This document shows positions 35,001 to 46,200 of a stretch of DNA of 64,000 bases, in pieces. The stretch spans positions 1,033,924-1,097,923 of the forward strand of contig CM070746.1 of the NCBI GenBank assembly GCA_036346245.1, written 5' to 3'. A model generated the notes under the pieces. That model was not told the origin of the DNA and made no database searches. It worked only from the letters and a program-made list of their open reading frames with translations. The position numbers and the translations under genes are program-made. Origin of the DNA: Bonia amplexicaulis (Eukaryota; Streptophyta; Magnoliopsida; Poales; Poaceae). How positions within the stretch are numbered: the stretch's first letter is position 1; each line of letters starts with the position of its first letter.

Positions 35001-35290
35001 CTACGACGGTAGACGTCTCACGCGGTGGAAATGACAGGACCTACTTCGGTAGGCACATCCAGGGATGGAGGCAGAGAGGGTTTCATTGACGGGTGAAACC
35101 ACTTCACTATATCGGTATAAGCAGCATATAGTGGCGCATTATGCATTGCATTTATGGACCCATGACGGTAGGCCTCCCACGACGGTGGGGAAATCAAAAC
35201 CTACTTCGATAGGCACCTCCATGAATGAAGGCAGAGGGGGTTTCATTCACGGATGAAACCACTCCACTATACCGGTATAAGTTGTATACA
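35000..35290. repeat. Two tandem copies of an about 162-bp unit
   Basis: The series ACGGTAG, CCTACTTCGGTAGGCAC, GGCAGAGAGGGTTTCATT, GAAACCACTTCACTATA and CGGTATAAG (35004-35119) recurs with about 85-90% similarity at 35164-35281. No coding sense. Confidence 0.75.
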
Positions 35291-35960
35291 GAGCTGCATT
35301 GCATCGCATTGCATTTGCAGAAAATGAACAAGAGACAGGGAGGAAACTCAGAGATTCTGGGTTACAGTTCATAAATGTGATCAACAATTTATAGTTATAG
35401 AGATAATTTGCTTTCTGATTCTGAGATGATTTACGCTTTCTGATTCTGAGTCGATTCGATTTCTGATTCTGAGTTGAATTACGCTTCTGAGACATGGAAT
35501 TGATTTACAGTTTACAGTTACGGACTTAACCTATAGTTTACAGTCATAATGTTGATTTACAGCTTACAGTTTGAGAAATTGATTGAGAGCTAAAGTGATA
35601 TAACTGTTTTATCGTGTGCTTACTGAATCTTCAGACTCACTCTTGCTTTATCGTTGTTTTTTAGGAATATGTTGAAGGCGATATATGCATGGGCAGGAGT
35701 AGCACAATTGTTTCACTTGCAACAGTAATTCACATACCATCTACAGTTGACATATTTAACCTTGGATAGTCTGAGTACCTTTTTGGTAATTAACAAATTT
35801 ATACCTCTACTGCGTTTAGTGTCAAGTGTACCGGCTTTTGTCGTTTGATTGATATTTAAATAAAAGAATTGTTTCGCAAGACTAGCGGCAAAAGTTGAAA
35901 TTGGTAACATTATAGAGTAGATGGTAGCACTCTGAACTCAAGAAGGGACCGGAGTGTTAC
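35291..35960. other. Non-coding AT-rich stretch
   Basis: Short degenerate repeats of TTTCTGATTCTGAG (35408-35495) and of TTTACAGTTTACAG (35500-35570) occur. Otherwise nothing is recognised. Confidence 0.5.
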
Positions 35961-35963
35961 ACC

Positions 35964-37228
35964 AAGCCTGCTCTAACCATCTCCGTCACCAATTTTCGGT
36001 CCTATACTGATGCATTGCTTGCCTACTTCGCACAATAAATACTGCAGTGGACTAGTACAAAATAACAAAAACCAGAATGGAGGCCCCAATTGCCACAATT
36101 GGCACCAAAAGCAGAAAAAGGCTGCATCATTTCGTAGTCGGACTCCGAGGAGAATAGCAGAGCAGAGCACATGCACACTTAAGGCAAGAGCAATACAAAG
36201 GAGAAGAAGAAACCAAGAAAAAAATATCTATCGGTTCAGTAGCAGCGTAGCACAGCCGTCAGCAAAGCTCAACTCAACTTGTCTGCTCCACGTAGTAACT
36301 GCAAAACTACCTTGAAAAGAAGTGTCTACTCAACACAAGTATTTTTTACTCTCTTAATCTCTTTCGTAATCAATCAAAAACCAAAAAACGCAGCAATTTT
36401 AAACAAGATCTATGTGTAAAGATAGATACACATACATTTGCAAAGAGCCCGCAGCTGCACATACATCATCCTCTCTCTCAGGAAGAATAAATAGAACAGC
36501 TTATGCCTGAAAGATATCCAGCAAGCATACTACGGGTATATTTTTTTTGGCTACAGCTTATATCTTTTACCTAAAATTTTTAAATTTTAGCTGTTTGCTA
36601 TAGAGATTACAGAGATAGATATACTCGCTTACGATTTTGGTTGATACAGATATTAGACTTTTAACGTGTATTACAATTAACTTGTAGATCCCGTTTTAAG
36701 AAAATACTCTTTAAAAGTTAGGTACTGTAACAAAAGCTAAAAGCTATTTTTGAAAGCCATAAAAAACAGGCCCTATATCAAGCGTCTCAAAAGTACGACA
36801 GGGAACGATACAAGTTACACAGTTTTTGGTGTACATCTAATTAGAAATGCCCATTTTCTTCTACTCCCAGTTATCTCTCTCTGTAAGCATCATGGCAATT
36901 TCTGTCCCATCACATAAGCCACGCACGTCGACTTCTCTGCTCTACAAAATTTCGTCCCCCTTTATGAGCTACGGTGTAAAATGGTATGCTCCCCTTTTCT
37001 GCCATGGATGGAACCACACCTTACTGATCATTCACTTATTCCCATTACACGGTTCAGCATCGTGTATCCTGATACCACTCAATATATAACCACCGAATGC
37101 ATTCATTTGCATGTGTGGATGAGTGCGTGACGGAAGGACCTGTGTAAAAAAAAACCAGAAGTTATATAAGTCCCTATATCAAAATTATAAAGATGTTCTA
37201 CATGCACAAGTTGTTATAAAACAGGGGC
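35964..37228. repeat. Segmental duplication, copy 1 (TRM6 3' end plus Copia LTR start)
   Basis: From CCAAGCCTGCTCTAACC onward this segment recurs at 57691-58228 in the same orientation. It includes the TRM6 last exon (37032-37139) and downstream DNA. Copy 1 holds about 700 extra bases (about 36080-36794), including a MITE, that copy 2 lacks. The bases 36821-37228 are identical to copy 2 by eye, while 35964-36078 show about five differences in 110. Confidence 0.9.
36540..36775. mobile_element. MITE downstream of TRM6
   Basis: It has inverted ends (TTTTTTTTGGCTACAGCTTA on the left; AAAAGCTATTTTTGAAAGCC and AAAAAACAGGCCC on the right) and an interior shared with 33695-33945. It is absent from copy 2 of the duplication. 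Confidence 0.6.
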
Positions 37229-40200
37229 TTTTTCGTAATTTCCCAATTGAGGGGAAAAATTTCAGTGGGGCCCACCTGTCGGTGGCCGTGCGAGGAGATA
37301 ATGGGGGAGACGTTTCGTCTCCTCCCCGCGGACGGTTGCGAGCGGCGCGAGTCGTCTGGATCTGGCGATTCTTGCGCGATGGTGGCGGCGGCCGGGTCAT
37401 GGGGCGATGGCGACGGAAGCGGCGTCGGTGCGGGCGTTTCGGCGCCAGCCACATCACAGCCCACCGCTCTCCTCCTCTCTCGGCTCCGCTATAAAGCTCG
37501 GGCCTCTCCTCTCGTTGGGTATCCCGAAATGGAGTGAGCTTCCTTCCCCTTCTTGCTTCAATCTCCGTCGGTGATTCTTGGTCTTTGGGCTGTTGGCCAG
37601 TTCTCCGTGCTTTGCAGGCAGTCGAGAGACTTGACCCTTTCTTAGGGTTCTTGATCTGAGCTTGGACCGAGATATTCACTGAGAGTTTTGAAGTGTTGAT
37701 TTGTGCTTGTGTGTGGTTCTTGGCCGGAATCACCGTGTGGTCTTGTGCGGCATCTCTGTACCTCGGCTTCCTTCTTGGCTTCGGCTGAGAGAGGGAGAGC
37801 GGCATTGTATCTCCGTGAACCATCTCCCTGCTAGTCACAGTGGGTTGATAGGTTTTCTGGGACAGCGATTTCATCGTGCCTTGCTATCTTCGGTTGCTTC
37901 TAGTGATTTTGAATATCACTGCTCTGTGAGTTTGTCATCTCTATTCTTGCAGAATTTTGCTGTAGAAAGAGATGCTTGTGGACTTGTGATTTGCTCTGTG
38001 AGGATGACTATGGTCTAAATACTGAAAATTGAATGATCAAATTATTGAGCTCTAAAGTTTTGCCTTTGCTGTCATCTATTTACTAGTCATTCAGTTAGAT
38101 ATTTTTGGAAGTCTGTTTATACTGAGTTTACTTGTTCTATGATGTTTACACCTTGCTTAGTCTATTCGGCTTGCTGTATAATTTGCTAAAACTGAGGTTC
38201 CATTTTCTGGAAGCACATCCAAATCTTTGGTTAAGTTGCTTACTGTTAATGTGATCTTTAAACTGTCTTTGCTGCTGGCCGAAAATATTAGTTGATGATT
38301 TTTCAAAGATAAGATTGGCAAATTAATGTTTAGAGCTCAATACTTTGAATCTCACTTGACATATTCAATTTGGGAAGGGTATAGACCTAAGTAGCGGGAC
38401 GGCCAAGATTGAAATCTTGAGCAACCCAATATTTGAGAGCAATTATAATCAATCAACATGCTGATTTAGTCATTTACATTTGGCTATGTTTGAAGGCAGC
38501 ATGTTATTTCTTTAAATCTGAATATATGCTTGAGTTGATCATATATGTTAAGTCTTCAATGAGGTGCGCATGGATATACATTAATATTCTTAATGCTATG
38601 CTGATTTTGAATTCGTATATGACATTCCTGTTGAGTATATACTCTTTTTGCAATGACTTAATTGATTCCTATGTCAATATGTTGTTTAAATCATTCATAT
38701 GCCATGCTTGGGTGATTATTATTATCCTAATTATTATTGGAATTAAAATAGAAAATATGCTTATACCGCAACTTTTACAACAATCCAGAAAAACCTATAT
38801 TTAAAGAAATGGCTTCCTCATCTGACGTCGTAAAGCCCGAAGTTTTTGACGGTGCCAACTTCAAGCGTTGGCAGGCGAGGGCCAAGCTATGGCTGACTGA
38901 TCTTAGACTCTTCTGGGTCATTTCAAGTCCTCCGGCGTTTCTGCTAGAGATCCCTGAAACGATGCGTTGGGAAGAGGCTAATAATGCAGTCTTAGCCCGT
39001 TTGCTGGCCATCCTGTCTAATCGTCTGTTTGACGTCTATATCAACTCCAATGGAATAGCCGAAAGAAAGAACCGAACTCTTTGAGACTTGGTTAACGCCA
39101 TGCTTCAGAGTTCAGGTATGCCGGACTATTGGTGGGGCGAGGCAGTTCTCACAGCTAATTATAACCTTAACAGGGTTCCACCTCGCAATCAGGAGGAAAC
39201 GCCCTATGAAGGATAGAAGGGGAGAAAACCCAACTTATCATTTATTCGGACTTGGGGATGCCTTGCAAAAGTGCATGTACCATTACCGAAGAAAAGGAAG
39301 CTTGGTCCTAATACCGTTGATTGTGTCTTTCTAGGATATGTTATTCACAGCACGGCTTATAGATTCTTAGTGGTCAAATCTAGGGATGACAATTGTGCCC
39401 GTTTACCCGTGTACCCGTGGGTAAATACCCTAATGGAGTCGGTATGGGATGATTTTTACCTACGGTAGAAAATGGGGAAAAACTCGCCCATCGGGTAGCA
39501 GGCACGGTATGGGTTAGCTCTACCCGTACCCGTCTCGCCCGTTTACCCGTGAAATGGACTGACAAGTGGGCCCACTAAAAACAGGAAACCCTAGAATGAA
39601 TACTCGGTCACTCACTCCGCACTCCACAGCCGCATCGCGCCGACGCACATATGCTTTCCACCCACTCGGCCTCCACCAAAACGTCACAGCCGCCACCTCT
39701 CCGAAGGTCAAACCGAGCTCCGCCTCGTTCGCCCTCGTTCGCACTCGCCGCCGCCCGCCTCGTTCCGCCTCGCCGCCGCCTCCGCCGCCTCGACGCCTCG
39801 TTCCGCCACTCGCCGCCCCTCGTTCGCCGCCCGCCGCCTCGTTCTCCACCGACCGGATCCGGCCGCCTCTTTCTCCGTCGAGCAGATCCGGCCGCCTCTT
39901 TCTCCGCCGAGCAGATCCGGCCGCCTGTCGTCCGATCCGACCGCCTCATCCCTGTCGCCCCTCTCCGCTGATCGCCACCCTCTCCGTCGGCAAAAACTCA
40001 AAGTGAGCCTCCTCCGGTCCTCCTCCTTTCTTCCTCATAAAAGCTTGCGCCTTTGTGAGGTCAAACCGCTTTGTGTGTATTTTGATGCCTTGATGTATTT
40101 CACCGACTGAAAATGCAACTCGGGCAAGGGTGCGACTAGCTCAGCAACAATGGCAGCTTGGAATGTATTTCTCTCGATCGAGAGTAAACACGAGCAGTGA

Positions 40201-43200
40201 CGTGTGGCCGACAAGATGCTTACATATCTTTGTGCTCATAAACTTAGAATTGAACTTTTCCTTTTTGGCAAGGACTTCTTTGGTTTGCTTGCGTTCCTTT
40301 TGATTTCTTAGACATTGGCGTGAATTGGAAGCTAGGGACCTACAGACTGGTAATTCACCAGTGAGGTAGCCAACATTGTATTCTGATTGTTATATTGTCA
40401 TTAGCTGGTTAACCGCACTAACATCGATAGGAAAAATATATTGCTTTGCATATGTATGCTGCAGGAGTAATAATACTAAGTACCTTTTCTTTTTCTTTGC
40501 ATTTTCTCACTTCATTGTATATGTATGTTAGTTCAATGTAGTTCAATGTGGCTGCTATCAGCAATTATCGAACCTCAGATTATGCATTGTATATGTATAT
40601 GTATTGTTTTCATTTAGTTGTTTCTAAATTGTGCAACTCTTACATTTGTCTGGTTAAGTTGTGGGCATTTAGTTCAATGTGGGCATTTTTTCATTCATCT
40701 GGTTAAATTGTGCAACTCTTACATTTGTCTAGTCTCATACTCTCATGTTTTACCATTCTGTATCATGCAGGTGAGGGTGATCTATCATTTAGTGATCTTG
40801 GGTTAACAAGCAAGCAAGAAGCAGCAAGCAGGGATACCATCATAAAGATTGAAATTGTAGCAACATTTAGTTTGTATGTAAGAGAGTTGTTTGTGAGCTC
40901 TCATTTTCGTTTGTGGCTAATATATTTGTAATCCAAACATAGTATTTGTGTTCAAGTATCATATTTGTTACTTTGTGAGCTCTCATTTTTGTGTTTAACT
41001 CTTAGATGGCAACTCCGGGAAATAGTAGCCAACATGGGCCATCTTCTCAAGGCTCAATACTCCGTGATCAGCAAGTAGGATCTGAGTCTGCACCTCAAGT
41101 TGAAGAACATGTCGACGATGCACAAGCAGAAGAGGAAGACTCTCGTGGCATGAAGAGAAAACTTACTTCACCCGTTTGGAACGAATTTACAAGATTAAAA
41201 GTTAATGGTGCTTGGAAGGCAAAGTGTATTTGGTGCAATAAATACCTTTTCGTAAACGAAGAATGGCACTAAACATCGCATGAACATCTAAAGGTTTGCA
41301 TCTATCTAAGAGAGAAGGAAAGGTACAAACTAGTTTGAGGTATGGATCTTCTGAGCATGGACAAGTAACTGTAGAGAACTATATCTTTGATCAAGAAATT
41401 GCTAGGAAAGCTCTCTATTCCATGATTATTTTGCATGAGTACCCATTGTCCATTGTTGATCATCATGGATTTCGTTCATTTGTTAGTGCACTACAACCTT
41501 TATTTAAAATGGTCACTCGAAATACTATTAGAAAGGATATCTTGGATTATTATGATTCAGAGAGAAAGAGAGCTCTTAGTTACTTGGATAAAAGCAGTTG
41601 TCGTGTTCTTTCATACAACCGATCTTTGACATGATAATCAAAGAGAGGATACATGGCAGTGACAGGACATTTTATTGATGACTCTTGGAAGCTCAGAAGT
41701 TGCATTTTGAGGTGATTGTTATGCTGAATACTATTAATCTTATTGCTATATTTAAATACTAATTATTTTGCTATGCTGAACCATGTAGGTTTATATATGT
41801 GCCATGCCCACATACATCAGAGGTTATTTGTGAAGCATTACATAAAAGCCTGCAGAGTTGGAATCTTGATTGTAAGCTTTCTACTTTGACTATGGACAAC
41901 TGCTCAACGAATGATAAATTGGTTGAAGCAATCGAGATGAAAGTTGGTACATCTAATCTTTTATTGGGTGGAAAGCTGCTACATATGCGTTGTTGTGCAC
42001 ATATTCTTAACTTAATTGTGAAAGATGGCTTGAGTGTCATGGAGCATGGCATCAAAAGAGTTCGTGATAGTGTTTCTTATTGGACAGCTACACCAAAGAG
42101 GTACGAAAAATTTGTGAAAGCAGCTCGGTTTGTTAAGGTTGAAATAACTAAAAAGATTGATCTTGATTGCAAAACTAGATGGAATTCAACCTATGTTATG
42201 CTTAGTCTCGCTATTCCTATAAGAAAGTCTTTGAAAGGTTGAAGCAAATTGATATGCAGTTTAATTGTGCACCAACTACTGCTGATTGGAATTTTGCCTC
42301 AATTGTTTGTGAAAAATTAAGCCTCTTCTATGAGCTCACTAATATGTTTTCTGGAACTAAATACGTAACAAGTAACATCTTCTTCCCAAAGATATGTGAG
42401 GTCAAAATGCATATGAATAAATGGTTAGGATGTGGAGATCCAATAATTGAGGCTATGTCTATTGAGATGACAAAAAAGTTTGACAAATATTGGTCTGATA
42501 TTCATGGTTTGATGGCTATTGTTGTTATTCTTGATCCACGAGGAAAAATGACAATGTTACATGCATGCTATATTGCCCTCTTTGGTGAAGAAAACTCAAG
42601 AAAAGGTTACGAGAGTTATAATTGCTTATGTGAATTGATGAATGAGTACCAAGTGCATAGTGAACAAGAGGGTATGGTTACATCATCTACTCTGCTTGCT
42701 CCAATTGGTGCTAATGAGGTGCTTTCTATATTTAAAACATTAGCTGCTAGTAAGAAAAATATTGGTGTGGTGAAGACCAAAAGTGAGTTGGATCGTTATT
42801 TGGAAGAAGAAACTCTTCCTTGCACAGATGAGGAATTTGATATACTGGGTTGGTGGAAGGTAGCTGGGACACGTTATCCTACATTGCGTATGATTGCCCG
42901 TGATATCTTGGCTATTCCAATAACAACAGTAGCTTCTGAATCAGCTTTTAGCACTAGTGGTAGAGTGCTAAGTGAACATCGCAGTCGTCTCACTCCAGCT
43001 ATATTGGAGGCATTGATGTGCTCACAAAGCTGGCTTCGAAATGACCTTAAAGGTATGCAACTAGTGATTTAAATATTTCAACATTTATGTGTGATTTGAA
43101 GCTAGTGATGTAAATGTAATGCAATATTTACTTCTTAGGTGAAGGAGTTGAAGCTTTATGGACATGCCTTGAAGACATTGAAGAGGAGGTTAAAGATTGT

Positions 43201-46200
43201 TGTTCAATCTCAATTGTCGACTCTGATTAGCAAACTATTTACTAGATATGTCTTTCATCTATTTGTTGAACTATTGAAATTGAATTATTTTCGTATGTTC
43301 CACTCTTGTTGTAAACTTAATTTATTTATGTGTGAGGAACTATGTTAATTTGTATTTCCATTGTAGTTGTTGAATGTGTGAATTTGTGATTGCATTGGTG
43401 ATGTTTGAATGTGATGTACTCTGTTCGCGGGTAAACGGGTATGCCATGGGCGACGGTACCATGAGGCGACGGTATGGGCGAGGTTTTTACCCGTGGTTCT
43501 TCGCGGTATGCCCGTGGCGAATCGGTCATGGTGCGGGTATGGGCGAGTACTACCCGTACCCGCCGCGCCCGATTGCCATCCCTAGTCAAATCCGATGTGA
43601 GTGACATCACTACAAATATAGTGATGGAATCTCGTGATGCGATATTCTTTGAGCAAGTGTTTCCTATGAGACCAAATGAAGTCAGTGACCACTTTGGTTC
43701 AGATGATCTCACTATTCTTCCTAACGTGGACAACACTGCTCAAGATTTGGAGTTGAGGAGTCAGAGACTAAGAACCGAAAAGTCACTTGGTGATGACTTT
43801 GTCACCTATGTCGTGGATGATGAACCACGAACCCTTTCAGAGGCATACGCACCTCTAGATGTGGATTATTGGAAGGAGACAGTCCGTAGCGAGATGAATT
43901 CCATCGTAGCTAACGGAACTTGGGAAATTTCAGATCTCCCGCCTGATTGTAAGCCAGTAGGCTGCAAATGGATCTTTAAAAGAAAGCGTAGACCTGATGG
44001 TACTATTGAAAAGTACAAGACCCGTTTAGTGGCTAAAGGTTTCACGCAAAAAAAAAGGAGAAGACTACTTTGACACATACTCTCATGTGGCTCGTTTACC
44101 TACAATTCGAGTGTTTTTAGCACTAGCTGCTGCATATAAGCTCCTAGTGCATCAAATGGATGTAAAGACCGCTTTCCTAAACGGAGAGTTGGATGAGGAG
44201 ATTTATATGCAACAGCCTGAAGGATTTGTGGTTGAAGGGCAAGAAAAGAAAGCATATCGATTGATTAAATCCCTGTATGGTCTAAAGCAAGCTCGTAAGC
44301 AATAGCATGAGAAATTTGATAGTACGATGACGTCGGTCGGCTTTTGTGTTAACGAAGCCGATAAATGTGTCTTCTATCGGTTTTGTGGAGGCAAAGGTGT
44401 CATTCTATGCCTGTATGTAGATGACATATTGCTTTTTGGGACCAAGATGGATGTGATCAATAATACAAAGTCTTTCCTTTCCCAAAATTTTGATATGAAA
44501 GATCTGGGTGAAGCTGATGTTATCCTAAACATCAAGCTGATAAAGGGTGAGAACGGGATTACTCTTTCACAATCCCATTATATGGATAAAGTACTAACCA
44601 GATTTGGATTTATGGACTGTAAGCCAGTATCCACACCCTATGATCCAAATGCAAAGCTGCATAAAAACACTGGGCATGGGAAGGATCAACTTAAATATTC
44701 TCAAATTATAGGATCCCTAATGTACTTAACTAGTGCAACGAGGCCAGACATCTCATATGTTGTTTGTAGATCATCCTTGCAGCATCTCAGGGAATGGGGC
44801 TTACACCCATATGAAAGCTCACATCGGTGGTAACCTATCCTAGGAGATCGAAAATCCCGTGAACTAGGCTCTAGGACAACAAACTATGTGAGATTAGAGA
44901 GCAGATCTAACGGATCCTATTAGCTGCAGTGCTCTTTCTATATGGAAGGTTGAGCACTAACTCTTAATGAAGTCTAGGTCTATATGACTTATAGAGTCGT
45001 CCTAGAGGACTCCTAGAAGAGTTCACCTACGTGAGTGTGATTGTGAGGTTGCAATCAAAGGAAGATAAGGGTATACTTTCTTAAGCACTCATGAGCTAGA
45101 TACGGGGACATGACCGAAACGTCCCAACCCGAGAGGGAAAGGGCAAGCCGCCCAGTACAGAATGTGACTTGAGCAAAAATTCTCACACCAAGGTATTGGA
45201 TCAAGACGAAGTCCTCCTTTGTCTGTGCAGAGTCGTAGTCCTTGTCGCTGGGCTTTGGGTTCAAACCCGCAAGGTACCCATAGTCGAACAGCTGTATATT
45301 AAACAAGACATTGAGAATACTTTATCAATTGGTAAATTGGTGAAGACTGTTGTAAAACAGGGGCTTTTTCGTAATTTCCCAATTGAGTTTACTTGTTCTG
45401 TGTTGTTTACACCTTGCTTAGTCTATTCGGCTTGTTGTATAATTTGCTAAAACTGAGGTTCCATTTTCTGGAAGCACATCCAGATCTTTGGTTAAGTTGC
45501 TTACTGTTAACGTGATCTATAAACTGTCTTTGCTGCTGGCCGAAAATATTAGTTGATGATTTTTCAAAGATAAGATTGGCAAATTAATGTTTAGAGCTCA
45601 ATATTTTGAATCTCACTTGACATATTCATTTGGGAAGAGTATAGACCTAAGTAGCGGGACGGCCAAGATTGAAATCTTGAGCAACCCTATATCTGAGAGC
45701 AATTATAATCAATCAACATGCTGATTTTAGTCATTTACATTTGGCTATGTTTGAAGGCAGCATGTTATTTCTTTAAATCTGAATATATGCTTGAGTTGAT
45801 CATATATGTTAAGTCTTCGATGAGGTGTGCATGGATATACATTAATATTCTTAATGCTATGCTGATTTTGAATTCGTATATGACATTCCTGTTGAGTATA
45901 TACTCTTTTTGCAATGACTTAATTGATTCCTATGTCAATATGTTGTTTAAGTCATTCATATGCCATGCTTGGGTGATTATTATTATCATAATTAAAATAG
46001 AAAATATGCTTATACCACAACTTTTACAACACAAGTATCCACTGATCACTGATTCTTTGTTTCATGCAAAGGAAATAACTCAGGTGATAGGTGACCTTCC
46101 TTGTGTGTATCATAACAAATTAACAGACGAAAAAAATGTCTGTAAAATTTGTCCATACCATTTGATATATCTCAGCAGTTATTACTCGAATTGCAAAGAA

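Larger units (their letters stand above)
38809..44821 (+). pseudogene. Copia gag-pol remnant, copy 1 (split by hAT element)
   Basis: The gag N-terminus (38809-about 39044, MASSSDVVKPEVFDG) runs straight into the integrase core end (SNGIAERKN). Compared with copy 2, about 1.5 kb (rest of gag, zinc knuckle, protease, most of integrase) is deleted. Integrase tail and linker continue to 39380 and resume at 43585 after the hAT element. Reverse transcriptase follows: KPVGCKWIFKRKR near 43950, HQMDVKTAFLNGELDEEI near 44151, and the catalytic CLYVDDILLF near 44408. A frameshift is seen near 44050. The RNase H domain is deleted near 44771. It cannot encode a working polyprotein. Confidence 0.9.
37212..46031 (+). 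mobile_element. Ty1/copia retrotransposon, copy 1, in TRM6 intron 12
   Basis: The insertion is flanked by CAAGT (37207-37211 and 46032-46036), a 5-bp target duplication. LTRs start TGTTRTAAAACAGGGG and end TTTTACAACA. The 5' LTR is 37212-38782 (1,571 bp) and the 3' LTR 45350-46031 (682 bp, shortened by an internal deletion). The interior has a gag start, an integrase tail and most of reverse transcriptase. A hAT element (39381-43584) sits in the pol region. The element lies antisense to TRM6. A CTATAAAG box near 37489 fits the LTR promoter. No standard tRNA-Met primer site follows the 5' LTR. Confidence 0.93.

Noticed and set aside
36847..37089. 80-codon plus-strand frame found identically at 57847-58089
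   Set aside because: It is antisense to the TRM6 last exon and 3' UTR; the identity reflects the duplicated segment, not a small gene family.
38433..38804. 123-codon frame repeated at 45718-46221 and 59763-60110
   Set aside because: Lies within the Copia LTR; conservation follows from LTR copies and the frame has no domain.
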